Of a DNA stretch of 64,000 nt, positions 11,801 to 23,595 are shown piece by piece. The position numbers and the translations under genes were made by a program. This stretch comes from Lepidostoma basale (lineage: Eukaryota; Arthropoda; Insecta; Trichoptera; Lepidostomatidae). The stretch's first letter is position 1. Each line of letters begins with the position of its first letter. The notes under the pieces are model-generated. The model was not told the DNA's origin. It made no database searches and saw only the letters and a program-made list of their open reading frames with translations. The DNA lies in contig JAHDVF020000413.1 in the NCBI GenBank assembly GCA_022606425.2, positions 1 to 64,000 of the forward strand, read 5' to 3'.

Positions 11801-14800
11801 ACACACAATTCTTCCCCCTTAAATATCCATGAAATTAGGAATATAATGACCTTTTATTATATCATTTAGGGGTCGTACCCATTATTTCCTAATCAAATTT
11901 TCATATTAAAAAAAAATTATTCACTTTTGTATGAAAAATATGTATGAAAATCGGGATAAAGCGAGGCCTTTTTTCCATATCTGTATGGGTGACACATCCT
12001 TCTTCCCCCTTAAATATCCATGAAAATAGGATAATAATGAACTTTTTTACATCATTTATGGGTCGTACCCCCATTCTCCTAATCAAATTTTCATATTAAC
12101 AAAAATATATTGCGTTTTGTATAAAAAATATGTATGAAAATCGGGATAAAGCGAGGACTTTTTTCCATATCTGTAGGGGTGACACATCCTTCTTCCCCCT
12201 TAAATATCCATGAAAATAGGATAATAATGACCTTTTATTATATCATCTAGGGGTCGTACCCCCTATTTCTTATCTTATTTTCATATTAAAAAAAAATTAT
12301 TCACTTTTGTATGAAAAATATGTATGAAAATCGGGATAAAGCGAGGACTTTTTTCCATATCTGTAGGGGTGACACATCCTTCTCCCCCCTTAAATATCCA
12401 TGAAAATAGGATAATAATGAACTTTTTTATATCATTTAGGGGTCGTACCCCCATTCTCCTAATCAAATTTTCATATTAAAAAAAATATATTGCGTTTTGT
12501 ATGAAAAATATGTATGAAAATCGGGATAAAGCGAGGACTTTTTTCCATATCTGTTGGGGTGACACACCATTCTTCCCCGTTAAATATCCATGAAATTATG
12601 AATATAATGACCTTTTATTATATTATTTAGGGGTCGTACCCCCTATTAAAAAAAAATATTCACTTTTGTATGAAAAATATGTATGAAAATCGGGATAAAG
12701 CGAGGCCTTTTTTCCATATCTGTTGGGGTGACATACCATTTTTCCCCCTTAAATATCCATGAAATTAGGAATATAATGACCTTTTATTATATCATTTAGG
12801 GGTCGTACCCCCTATTTCCTAATCAAATTTTCATATTAAAAAAAATATTTTGCGTTTTAAATGAAAAATATGTATGATAATCGGGATAAAGCGAGGACTT
12901 TTTTCCATATCTGTTGGGGTGACACACCATTCTTCCCCGTTAAATAACCATGAAAATAGGAATATAATGAACTTTTATTATATCATTTAGGGGTCGTACC
13001 CCCTATTTTCTAATCAAATTTTCATATTAAAAAAAAATTATTCACTTTTGTATAAAAAATATGTATGAAAATCGGGATAAAGCGAGGACTTTTTTCCATA
13101 TCTGTAGGGGTGACACATCCTTCTTCCCTCTTACATATCCATGAAAATAGGATAATAATGAACTTTTTTATATCATTTGGGGGTCGTACCCCCATTAAAT
13201 ATATTGCGTTTTGTATAAAAAATATGTATGAAAATCGGGATAAAGCGAGAACTTTTTTCCATATCTGTTGGGGTGACACACCATTCTTCCCCGTTAAATA
13301 TCCATGAAATTAGGAATATAATGACCTTTTATTATATCATTTAGGGGTCGTTCCCCCTATTTCCTAATCAAATTTTCATATTAAAAAAAAAATTATTCAC
13401 TTTTGTATGAAAATATGTATGAAAATCGGGATAAAGCGAGGACTTTTTTCCATATCTGTAGGGGTGACACATCCTTCCTCCCCCTTAAATATCCATTAAA
13501 ATAGGATAATAATGAACTTTTTTATATCATTTGGGGGTCGTACCCCCATTCTCCTAATCAAATTTTCATATTAAAAAAAATATATTGCGTTTTGTATAAA
13601 AAATATGTTTGAAAATCGGGATAAAGCGAGGACTTTTTTTAGATAAAGTTAGCGGTAAACTTATCATTTAGGGGTCGTTCCCCCTATTTCCTAATCAAAT
13701 TTTCATATTAAAAAAAAATTATTCACTTTTGTATGAAAATATGTATGAAAATCGGGATAAAGCGAGGACTTTTTTCCATATCTGTAGGGGTGACACATCC
13801 TTCCTCCCCCTTAAATATCCATTAAAATAGGATAATAATGAACTTTTTTATATCATTTGGGGGTCGTACCCCCATTTGTCCTAATCAAATTTTCATATTA
13901 AAAAAAATATATTGCGTTTTGTATGAAAAATATGTATGAAAATCGGGATAAAGCGAGGACTTTTTTCCATATCTGTTGGGGTGACACACCATTATTCCCC
14001 GTTAAATATCCATGAAATTATGAATATAATGACCTTTTATTATATCATTTAGGGGTCGTACCCCCTATTTCCTAATCAAATTTTAATATTAAAAAAAAAA
14101 AAATTCACTTTTGTATGAAAAATATGTATGAAAATCGGGATAAAGCGAGGACTTTTTTCCATATCTGTAGGGGTGACACATCCTTCTTCCCCCTTAAATA
14201 TCCATGAAAATTGGATAATAATGATTTTTTTTATATCATTTAGGGGTCGTACCCCCATTTTCCTAATCAAATTTTCATATTAAAAAAAATATTTTGCGTT
14301 TTAAATGAAAAATATGTATGAAAATCGGGATAAAGCGAGGACTTTTTTCCATATCTGTTGGGGTGACACACCATTCTTCCCCGTTAAATATCCATGAAAT
14401 TAGGAATATAATGACCTTTTATTATATCATTTAGGGGTCGTACCCCCTATTTTCTAATCAAATTTTCATATTAAAAAAAAATTATTCACTTTTGTATAAA
14501 AAATATGTATGAAAATCGGGATAAAGCGAGGACTTTTTTCCATATCTGTAGGGGTGACACATCCTTCTTCCCTCTTACATATCCATGAAAATAGGATAAT
14601 AATGAATTTTTTTATATCATTTAGGGGTCGTACCCCCATTCCCCTAATCAAATTTTCATATTAAAAGAAATATATTGCGTTTTGTATGAAAAATATGTAT
14701 GAAAATCGGGATAAAGCGAGGACTTTTTTCCATATCTGTTGGGGTGACGCACCATTTTTCCCCCTTAAATATCCATGAAATTAGGAATATAATGACCTTT

Positions 14801-15344
14801 TATTATATCATTTAGGGGTCGTACCCCCTATTTCCTAATCAAATTTTCATATTAAAAAAAAATTATTCACTTTTGTATGAAAAATATGTATGAAAATCGG
14901 AATAAAGCGAGGACTTTTTTCCATATCTGTAGGTGTGACACATCCTTCTTCCCCCTTAAATATCCATGAAAATTGGATAATAATGAACTTGTTTATATCA
15001 TTTAGGGGTCGTACCCCCATTTTCCTAATCAAATTTTCATATTAAAAAAAATATATTGCGTTTTGTATGAAAAATATGTATGAAAATCCTTAAATATCCA
15101 TGAAATTAGGAATATAATGACCTTTTATTAAATCATTTAGGGGTCGTACCCCCTATTTGCTAATCAAATTTTCATATTAAAAAAAAATTATTCTCTTTTG
15201 TATGAAAAATATGTATGAAAATCGGGATAAAGCGAGGACTTTTTTCCATATCTGTAGGGGTGACACATCCTTCTTCCCCCTTAAATATCCATGAAAATAG
15301 GATAATAATGACCTTTTTTATATCATTTAGGGGTCGTACCCCCT
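5853..15344 (+). repeat. Sat A: ~190-bp tandem satellite, about 50 monomers
   Basis: Head-to-tail copies of a ~190-bp AT-rich monomer. Fixed landmarks in order are GAAAATCGGGATAAAGCGAGG, CCATATCTG, GGGGTGACACA, CCCCCTTAAATATCCATGAAA, ATCATTTAGGGGTCGTACCCC and a short A-run. Two subtypes alternate: type 1 has TTGGGGTGACACACCATTC and AATATAATGACC with the tail TTATTCACTTTTGTATG; type 2 has TAGGGGTGACACATCCTTC and GATAATAATGAAC with the tail ATATTGCGTTTTGTATG. Alternation gives a ~380-bp higher-order unit, with local runs out of order. Several monomers are shortened at the A-run (about 11333, 12647, 13195). The array starts at an LTR edge and ends against Sat B. Confidence 0.96.
13641..13662. 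other. Filler DNA at a deletion inside Sat A
   Basis: After GAGGACTTTTTTT the monomer is interrupted by AGATAAAGTTAGCGGTAAAC and resumes at TTATCATTTAGGGG. About 85 expected bases are missing and about 20 unrelated bases fill the gap. This looks like end joining with a small templated or random insert. Confidence 0.6.
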
Positions 15345-15347
15345 TTC

Positions 15348-18300
15348 TGAAAAGTGACGTCACGACTGCCGATTTCCTACCCGTGCTGCCTACACAATGT
15401 ATTATTTACGATCAAAAGTCACGTCACGACTGCCGATTTCCTACCCGTGCTGCCTACACAATTTAATATTTTCGATCAAAAGTGACGTCACGACGGCCGA
15501 TTTCCTACCCGTGCTGCCTACACAATGAATTATTTTCGATCAAAAGTGACGTCACGACTGCCGATTTCCTACCCGTGCTGCCTACACAATGTATTATTTT
15601 CGATCAAAAGTGACGTCACGACTGCCGATTTCTTACCCGTGCTGCCTACACAATGTATTATTATCGATCAAAAGTGACGTCACGACTGCCGATTTCCTAC
15701 CCGTGCTGCCTACACAATGTATTATTTTCGATCAAAAGTGACGTCACGACTGCCGATTTCCTACCCGTGCTGCCTACACAATGTATTATTTTCGATCAAA
15801 ATTGACGTCACGACTGCCGATTTCCTATCCGTGCTGCCTACACAATGTATTATTTTCGATCAGAAGTGACGTCACGACAGCCGATTTCCTACCCGTGCTG
15901 CCTACACAATGTATTATCTTCGATCAAAAGTGACGTCACGACTGCCGATTTCCTACCCGTGCTGCCTACACAATGTATTATTTTCGATCAAAAGTGACGT
16001 CACGACTGCCGATTGCCTACCCGTGCTGCCTACACAATGTATTATTTTCGATCAAAAGCGACGTCACGACTGCCAATTTCCTACCCGTGCTGCCTATACA
16101 ATGTATTATTTTCGATCAAAAGTGACGTCACGACTGCCGATTTCTACCCGTGCTGCCTACACAATGCGGTATTTTCGATCAAAAGTGACGTCACGACTGC
16201 CGATTTCCTACCCGTGCTGCTTACACAATGTATTATTTTCGATCAAAAGTGACGTCACGACTGCCGATTTCCTACCCGTGCGGCCTACACAATGTATTAT
16301 TTTCGATCAAAAGTGACGTCACGACTGCCGATTTCCTACCCGTGCTGCCTACACAATGTATTATTTTCGATCAAAGTGACGTCACGACTGCCGATTTCCT
16401 ACCCGTGCTGCCTACACAATGTATTATTTTCGATCAAAAGTGACGTCACGACTGCCGATTTCCTACCCGTGCTGCTACACATTGTATTATTTTCGATCAA
16501 AAGTGACGTCACGACTGCCGATTTCCTACCCGTGCTGCCTACACAATGTATTATTTTCGATCAAAAGTGACGTCACGACTGCCGATTTCCTACCCGTGCT
16601 GCCTACACAATGTATTATTTTCGATCAAAAGTGACGTCACGACTGCCGATTTTCTACCCGTGCTGCCTACACAATGTATCTTCGATCCAAAAGTGACGTC
16701 ACGACTGCCGATTTCTACCGTGCAACACACAATGTATTTTCGATCAAAAGTGACGTCACGACTGCCGATTGCCTGTGCTGCCTACACAATGTATTATTTT
16801 TCGATCAAAAGTGACGTCGACTGCCGTTCCTACCCGTGCTGCCTACACAATGTATTATTTTCGATCAAAAGTGACGTCACGACTGCCGATTTCCTACCCG
16901 TACTGCCTACACAATGTATTATTTTCGATCAAAAGTGACGTCACGACTGCCGATTTCCTACCCGTGCTGCCTACACAATGTATTATTTTCGATCAGAAGT
17001 GACGTCACGACTGCCGATTTCCTACCCGTGCTGCCTACACAATGTATTATTTTCGATCAAAAGTGACGTCACGACTGCCGATTTCCTACCCGTGCTGCCT
17101 ACACAATGTATTATTTTCGATGAAAAGTGACGTCACGACTGCCGATTTCCTACCCGTGCTGCCTACACAATGTATTATTTTCGATCAAAAGTGATGTCAC
17201 GACTGCCGATTTCCTACCCGTGCTGCCTACACAATGTATTTTTTTCGACCAGAAGTGACGTCACGACAGCCGATTTCCTACCCGTGCTGCCTACACAATG
17301 TATTATTTTCGATCAAAAGTGACGTCACGACTGCCGATTTCCTACCCGTGCTGCCTTCACAATGTATTATTTTCGATCAAAAGTGACGTCACGACTGCCG
17401 ATTTCCTACCCGTGCTGCTTACACAATGTATTATTTTCGATCAAAAGCGACGTCACGACTGCCGATTTTCTACCCGTGCTGCCTACACAATGTATTATTT
17501 TCGATCAAAAGTGACGTCACGACTGCCGATTTCCTACCCGTGCTGCCTACACAATGTATTATTTTCGATCAAAAGCGACGACCATGTATTTATTTTCGAT
17601 CAAAAGTGACGTCACGACCTTGGAGCCTTCCTACCGTGCTGCCTACACAATGTATTATTTTCGATCAAAAGTGACGTCACGACTGCCGTTCCTACCCGTG
17701 CTGCCTACACAATGTATTATTTTCGATAAAAAGTGACGTCACGACTGCCGATTTCCTACCCGTGCTGCCTACACAATGTATTATTTACGATCAAAAGTGA
17801 CGTCACGACTGCCGATTTCCTTACCCGTGCTGCCTACACAATGTATTATTTTCGATCAAAAGTGACGTCACGACTGCCGATTTCCTACCCGTGCTGCCTA
17901 CACAATGTATTATTTTCGATCAAAAGTGACGTCACGACTGCCGATTTTCCACCCGTGCTGCCTACACAATGTATTATTTTCGATCAAAAGTGACGTCACG
18001 ACTGCCAATTTCCTCCACGTGCGGCCTACACAATGTATTATTTTCGATCAATAGTGACGTGACGACTGCCGATTTCCTACCCGTGCTGCCTACACAATGT
18101 ATTATTTTCGATCAAAAATGACGTCACGACTGCCGATTTCCTACCCGTGCTGCCTACACAATGTATTATTTTCGATCAAAAGTGACGTCACGACCGCCGA
18201 TTTCCTACCCGTGCTGCTCAATAATAATGTATTATTTTCGATCAAAGTGACGTCACGACTGCCGATTTCCTACCCGTGCTGCCTACACAATGTATTATTT

Positions 18301-20148
18301 TCGATCAAAAGTGACGTCACGACCGTCGATTTCCTACCCGTGCTGCCTGTACAATGTATTATTTTCGATCGTGCGACGTCAATGAGGTTGATTTCACCCG
18401 TGCGGCCCACAATGTAATATTTTCGATCGTGACGTCACGACTGCCGATTTCCCTACCCGTGCTGCCTACACAATGTATTATTTCACCAGCGTCACGATCG
18501 CCGAATTTTCCTACCCGTGCTGCCTACACAATGTATTATTTTCGATCAAAAGTGACGTCACGACTGCCGATTTCCTACCCGTACTGCCTACACAATGTAT
18601 TATTTTCGATCAAAAGTGACGTCACGACTGCCGATTTCCTACCCATGCTGCCTACACAATGTATTATTTTCGATCAAAAGTGACGTCACGACTGCCGATT
18701 TCCTACCCGTGCTGCCTACACAATGTATTATTTTCGATCAAAAGTGACGTCGCGACTGCCGATTTCCTACCCGTGCTGCCTACACAATGTATTATTTTCG
18801 ATCAAAAGTGACGTCACGACTGCCGATTTCCTACCCGTGCTGCCTACACAATGTATTATTTTCGATCAAAAGTGACGTCACGACTGCCGATTTCCTACCC
18901 GTGCTGCCTACACAATGAATTATTATCGATCAAAAGTGACGTCACGACTGCCGATTTCCTACCCGTGCTGCCTACACAATGTATTATTTACGATCAAAAG
19001 TGACGTCACGACTGCCGATTTCCTACCCGTGCTGCCTATACAATGTAATATTTTCGATCAAAAGTGACGTCACGACTGCCGATTTCCCCACCAAAGCTGC
19101 CTACACAATGCCATTTTCGATCAAAAGTGACGTCACGACTGCTTTCAATTTCACACGTGCGGCCTAAACAATGTATTATTTTCGATCATTGTCACGACTG
19201 CCGATTTCCTACCCGTGCTGCCTACTAATAATGTATTATTTTCGATCAAAAGTGACGTCACGACTGCCGATTTCCTACCCGTGCTGCCTACACAATGTAT
19301 TATTTTCGATCAAAAGTGACGTCACGACTGCCGATTTCCTACCCGTGCTGCCTACACAAAGTAATATTTTCGATCAAAAGTGACGTCACGACTGCCGATT
19401 TCCTACCCGTGCTGCCTACACAATGTATTATTTTCGATTAAAAGTGACGTCACGACTGCCGATTTCCTACCCGTGCTGCCTACACAATGTAATATTTTCG
19501 ATCAAAAGTGACGTCACGACTGCCGATTTCCTACCCGTGCGGCCTACATAATGTATTATTTTCGATCAAAAGTGACGTCACGACTGCCGATTTCTTACCT
19601 GTGCTGCCTACACAATGTATTATTTTCGATCAAAAGTGACGTCACGACTGCCGATTTCCTACCCGTGCTGCCTACACAATGTATTATTTTCGATCAAAAG
19701 TGACGTCACGACTGCCGATTTCCTACCCGTGCTGCCTACACAATGTATTATTTTCGATCAAAATTTACGTCACGACTGCCGATTTCCTGCCCGTGCTGCC
19801 TACACAATGTATTATTTTCGATCAAAAGTGACGTCACGACTGCCGATTTCCTACCCGTGCTGCCTACACAATGTATTATTTTCGATCAAAAGTGACGTCA
19901 CGACTGCCGATTTCGATCAATACGTCACGACTGCCGATTTCCTACCCGTGCTGCCTACACAATGTATTATTTTCGATCAAAAGTGACGTCACGACTGCCG
20001 ATTTCCTACCCGTGCTGCCTACACAATGTATTATTTTCGATCAAAAGTGACGTCACGACTGCCGATTTCCTACCCGTGCTGCCTACACAATGTATTATTT
20101 TCGATCAAAAGTGACGTCACGACTGCCGATTTCCTAGTCACATAGCTA
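15348..20148 (+). repeat. Sat B: 64-bp tandem satellite with a CRE palindrome per monomer
   Basis: About 75 head-to-tail copies of a 64-bp monomer made of GTGACGTCACGACTGCCGAT, TTCCTACCCGTGCTGCCTAC, ACAATGTATTATTTTCGATC and AAAA. Most copies are nearly identical; degenerate and shortened ones cluster at about 16660-16830, 17570-17700, 18200-18500 and 19080-19240. Almost every copy keeps TGACGTCA. Because 64 is not a multiple of 3, three monomers read as one long open frame on the plus strand; those frames are a by-product of the repeat. The array begins after a TTCTG junction with Sat A. Confidence 0.97.
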
Positions 20149-20170
20149 GGCACATAGCTAGGCAGCACGC
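20149..20170. other. Inversion junction inside Sat B, with a duplicated 12-mer
   Basis: Plus-oriented Sat B stops in mid-monomer (GATTTCCTAG). The bases CACATAGCTAGG then occur twice in a row before Sat B resumes in the opposite orientation (GTGACGTCACTTTTGATCG). The twofold 12-mer is filler at the head-to-head junction. Confidence 0.7.
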
Positions 20171-20440
20171 GTGACGTCACTTTTGATCGAAAATAATAAA
20201 TTGTGTAGGCAGCAGGCTAGGAAATCGGCAGTCGTGACGTCACTTTTGATCGAAAATAATACATTGTGTAGGCAGCACGGGTAGGAAATCGGCAGTCGTG
20301 ACGTCACTTTTGATCGAAAATAATACATTGTGTAGGCAGCACGGTAAGGAAATCGGCAGTCGTGACGTCACTTTTGATCGAAAATAATACATTGTGTAGG
20401 CAGCACGGGTAGGAAATCGGCAGTCGTGACGTCACTTTTG
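20171..20440 (-). repeat. Sat B, inverted block (about four monomers)
   Basis: Four and a fraction 64-bp monomers in reverse orientation (GTGACGTCACTTTTGATCG ... CGGCAGTC). The block passes through CTTTTGACTTTGCCATAGAC straight into Sat C. Its right edge is mirrored at 32461-32480, where the reverse complement of that string joins Sat C to a direct Sat B block. Confidence 0.9.
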
Positions 20441-23400
20441 ACTTTGCCATAGACAAATTTCTCACAAACGTTATATGGCTGTTTTTCTCAAATATTTCAG
20501 AATGACTTATTTCTCACGTATGTAATTTTGACATATTTCTCACATATGTCTCATTGACATATTTTTCTCATAAGTTAGAATGACATATTTCTCACAAACG
20601 TGACATTGACATATTATCAAAAACGTCAAACTTACACATTTCTCACATACGTGCGAATGACGAAAATTCGTCTTAATGACATTTTTTCTCAAAAGTCACA
20701 ATAACATTTTTCTCACTTACTTGCGATTGGCTTACTTTTCACTTTGGTCAAAAAGACATCTTCTCACGTACGTGCTAATTACATGTTTCTCTCAGAGGTC
20801 ACATTTACGTTTTTCTATCATACGTTAGAATGGCATATTTCACAAAACCGTCATAACGTCGTATTTTCACATACGTCATAATAACATTATTCTTACTTAC
20901 GTGCCAATGACGTCACAAGGATATAGTTCTCACTGACGTGCCATTGACATATTTCTCACAAACGTTATAACTGTATTTCTCAAATATTTTAGAATGACTT
21001 ATTTCTCACGTATGTAATTTTGACATATTTCTCACATATGTCTTATTGACATATTTTTCTCAAACGTTAGAAAGACATATTTCTCACAAACGTCACATTG
21101 ACATATTATCAAAAACGTCAAATTTACACATTTCTCACATACGTGCGAATGACAAAAATACGTCTTAATGACATATTTTCTCAAAAGTCACAATAACATT
21201 TTTCTCACTTACTTGCGATTGGCTTACTTTTCACTTTGGTCAAAAAGACATCTTCTCACGTACGTGCTGATTACATATTTCTCTCAGAGGTCACATTTAC
21301 GTTTTACTATCATACGTTAGAATGGCATATTTCACAAAACCATCATAACGTCGTATTTTCACATACGTCATAATAACATAATTCTTACTTACGTGCCAAT
21401 GACGTCACAATGATATAGGTCTCACTGACGTGCCATTGACATATTTCTCACAAACGTTGTATGGCTGTATTTCTCAAATATTTCAGAATGACTTATTTCT
21501 CACGTATGTAATTTTGACATATTTCTCACATATGTCTCATTGACATATTTTTCTCATACGTTAGAATGGCATATTTTACAAAACCGTCATAACGTCGTAT
21601 TTTTACATACGTCATAATAACATTTATCTTACTTACGTGCCAATGACGTCACAAGGATATTGTTCTCACGTGCCATTGACATATTTCTCACAAACGTTAT
21701 ATGGCTGTAATTCTCAAATATTTTAGAATGACTTATTTCTCAGGTATGTAATTTTGACATATTTCTCACATATGTCTCATTGACATATTTTTCTCATACG
21801 TTAGAATGACATATTTCTCACAAACGTCACATTGACATTTTATCAAAAACGTTAAACTAACACATTTCTCACATATGTGCAAACGAGAAAATTTTAACAA
21901 TGGTCAAAATGACATATATTTCACTTTCGTGCCAACGACATATTTATCACAAACATCCAAACAACATATTTCTCACAAAACACAAAATGACAAATTACTC
22001 ACGTTACTCACAATGACATATTCTCACAAACGTCACGAGAACAAATATCTTACTTCCGTTGCTATGATATATTTATCATATCGGTCGCATTGTCACATTT
22101 CTCTCATACCTTTAAATGACATATTTCTCTAATAAATCAACATGACAAATTTTCGCTCTTACGTGCCAATGCCATATTTCTCATTTCCTTGCAATTGATA
22201 TATTTCTCAGAAACTTTAGAGTTCAGTATTTCTCACATACGTCAAAATAACATATTACCACAAACGTTACAATAACATATGTCTTATTTACGTGCAAATG
22301 GCATATTAATCACATATCTCATAATCGCGTATTTCTCACATACGTCCCAATTACAAATTTTTCACATATATCACAATTACATATTTCTCAAATACGTCTT
22401 AATGACACATTTTCTCAAAAGTCACAATAAGATTTTTCTCACTTACTTGCGATTGGCTTACTTTTCACTTTGGTCAAAAAGACATTTTCTCACGTACGTG
22501 CTAATTACATATTTCTCTCAGAGGTCACATTAACGTTTTTCTATCATACGTTAGAATGGCATATTTCACAAAACCGTCATAACGTCGTATTTTCACATAC
22601 GTCATAATAACATTATTCTTACTTTCGTGCCAATGACGTCACAAGGATATAGTTCTCACTGACGTGCCATTGACTTATTTCTCACAAACGTTATATGGCT
22701 GTATTTCTCACATATTTCAGAATGACTTATTTCTCACGTATGTAATTTTGACATATTTCTCACATATGTCTCATTGACATATTTTTCTCATACGTTAAAA
22801 TGACATATTTCTCACAAATGTCACATTGACTTATTATCAAAAACGTCAAACTTACACATTTCTCACATACGTGCGAATGACAAAAATACGTCTTAATGAC
22901 ATATTTTCTCAAAAGTCACAATAACATTTTTCTCACTTACTTGCGATTGGCTTACTTTTCACTTTGGTCAAAAAGACATCTTCTCACGTACGTGCTAATT
23001 ACATATTTCTCTCAGAGGTCACATTTACGTTTTTCTATCATACGTTAGAATGGCATATTTCACAAAACCGTCAAAACGTCGTATTTTCACATACGTCATA
23101 ATAACATAATTCTTACTTACGTGCCAATGACGTCACAATGATATAGTTCTTACTGACGTGCCATTGACATATTTCTCACAAACGTTATATGGCTGTATTT
23201 CTCAAATATTTCAGAAAGACTTATTTCTCACGTATTTAATTTTGACATATTTCTCACATATGTCTCATTGACATATTTTTCTCATACGTTAGAATGGCAT
23301 ATTTCACAAAACCGTTATAACGTCGTATTTTCACATACGTCATAATAACATAATTCTAACTTACGTGCCAATGACGTCACAATGATATAGTTCTTACTGA

Positions 23401-23595
23401 TGTGCCATTGACATATTTCTCAAAAACGTTATATGGCTGTATTTCTCAAATATTTCAGAATGACTTATTTCTCACGTATGTAATTTTGACATATTTCTCA
23501 CATATGTCTCATTGACATATTTTTCTCATACGTTAGAATGACATATTTCTCACATTAGTCACATTGACATATTATCAAAAACGTCAAACTTACAC
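20441..23595 (+). repeat. Sat C, plus-oriented block
   Basis: A composite satellite built of ~26-bp subunits of the type TGACATATTTCTCACAAACG. Individual subunits have diverged (ATGGCTGTATTTCTCAAATA, GGCATATTTCACAAAACCG, TCGTATTTTCACATACG, CCAATGACGTCACAA) but recur in fixed order, forming a short (~242 bp) and a long (~485 bp) higher-order unit, plus an extended stretch at about 21865-22400 with extra subunits. One subunit per unit contains TGACGTCA. The block ends at a switch in orientation near 23595. Confidence 0.93.

Noticed and set aside
5853..15344. CENP-B box in Sat A (AAATCGGGAT)
   Set aside because: Only the ANNCGGG half fits; the TTCG half is missing.
6007..15363. Many ~61-residue minus-strand frames (MIRRMGVRPLNDIKKF...) in Sat A
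   Set aside because: They repeat once per type-2 monomer and span nearly the whole monomer; they are preserved because the satellite is homogenised, and many copies are broken by single changes. No promoter or start context supports them.
15909..19986. Plus-strand frames of 60-135 residues (MYYFRSKVTSRLPISYPCCL...) in Sat B
   Set aside because: A 64-bp stop-poor monomer makes three-monomer peptide repeats automatically; all three frames are used and ends depend only on indels.
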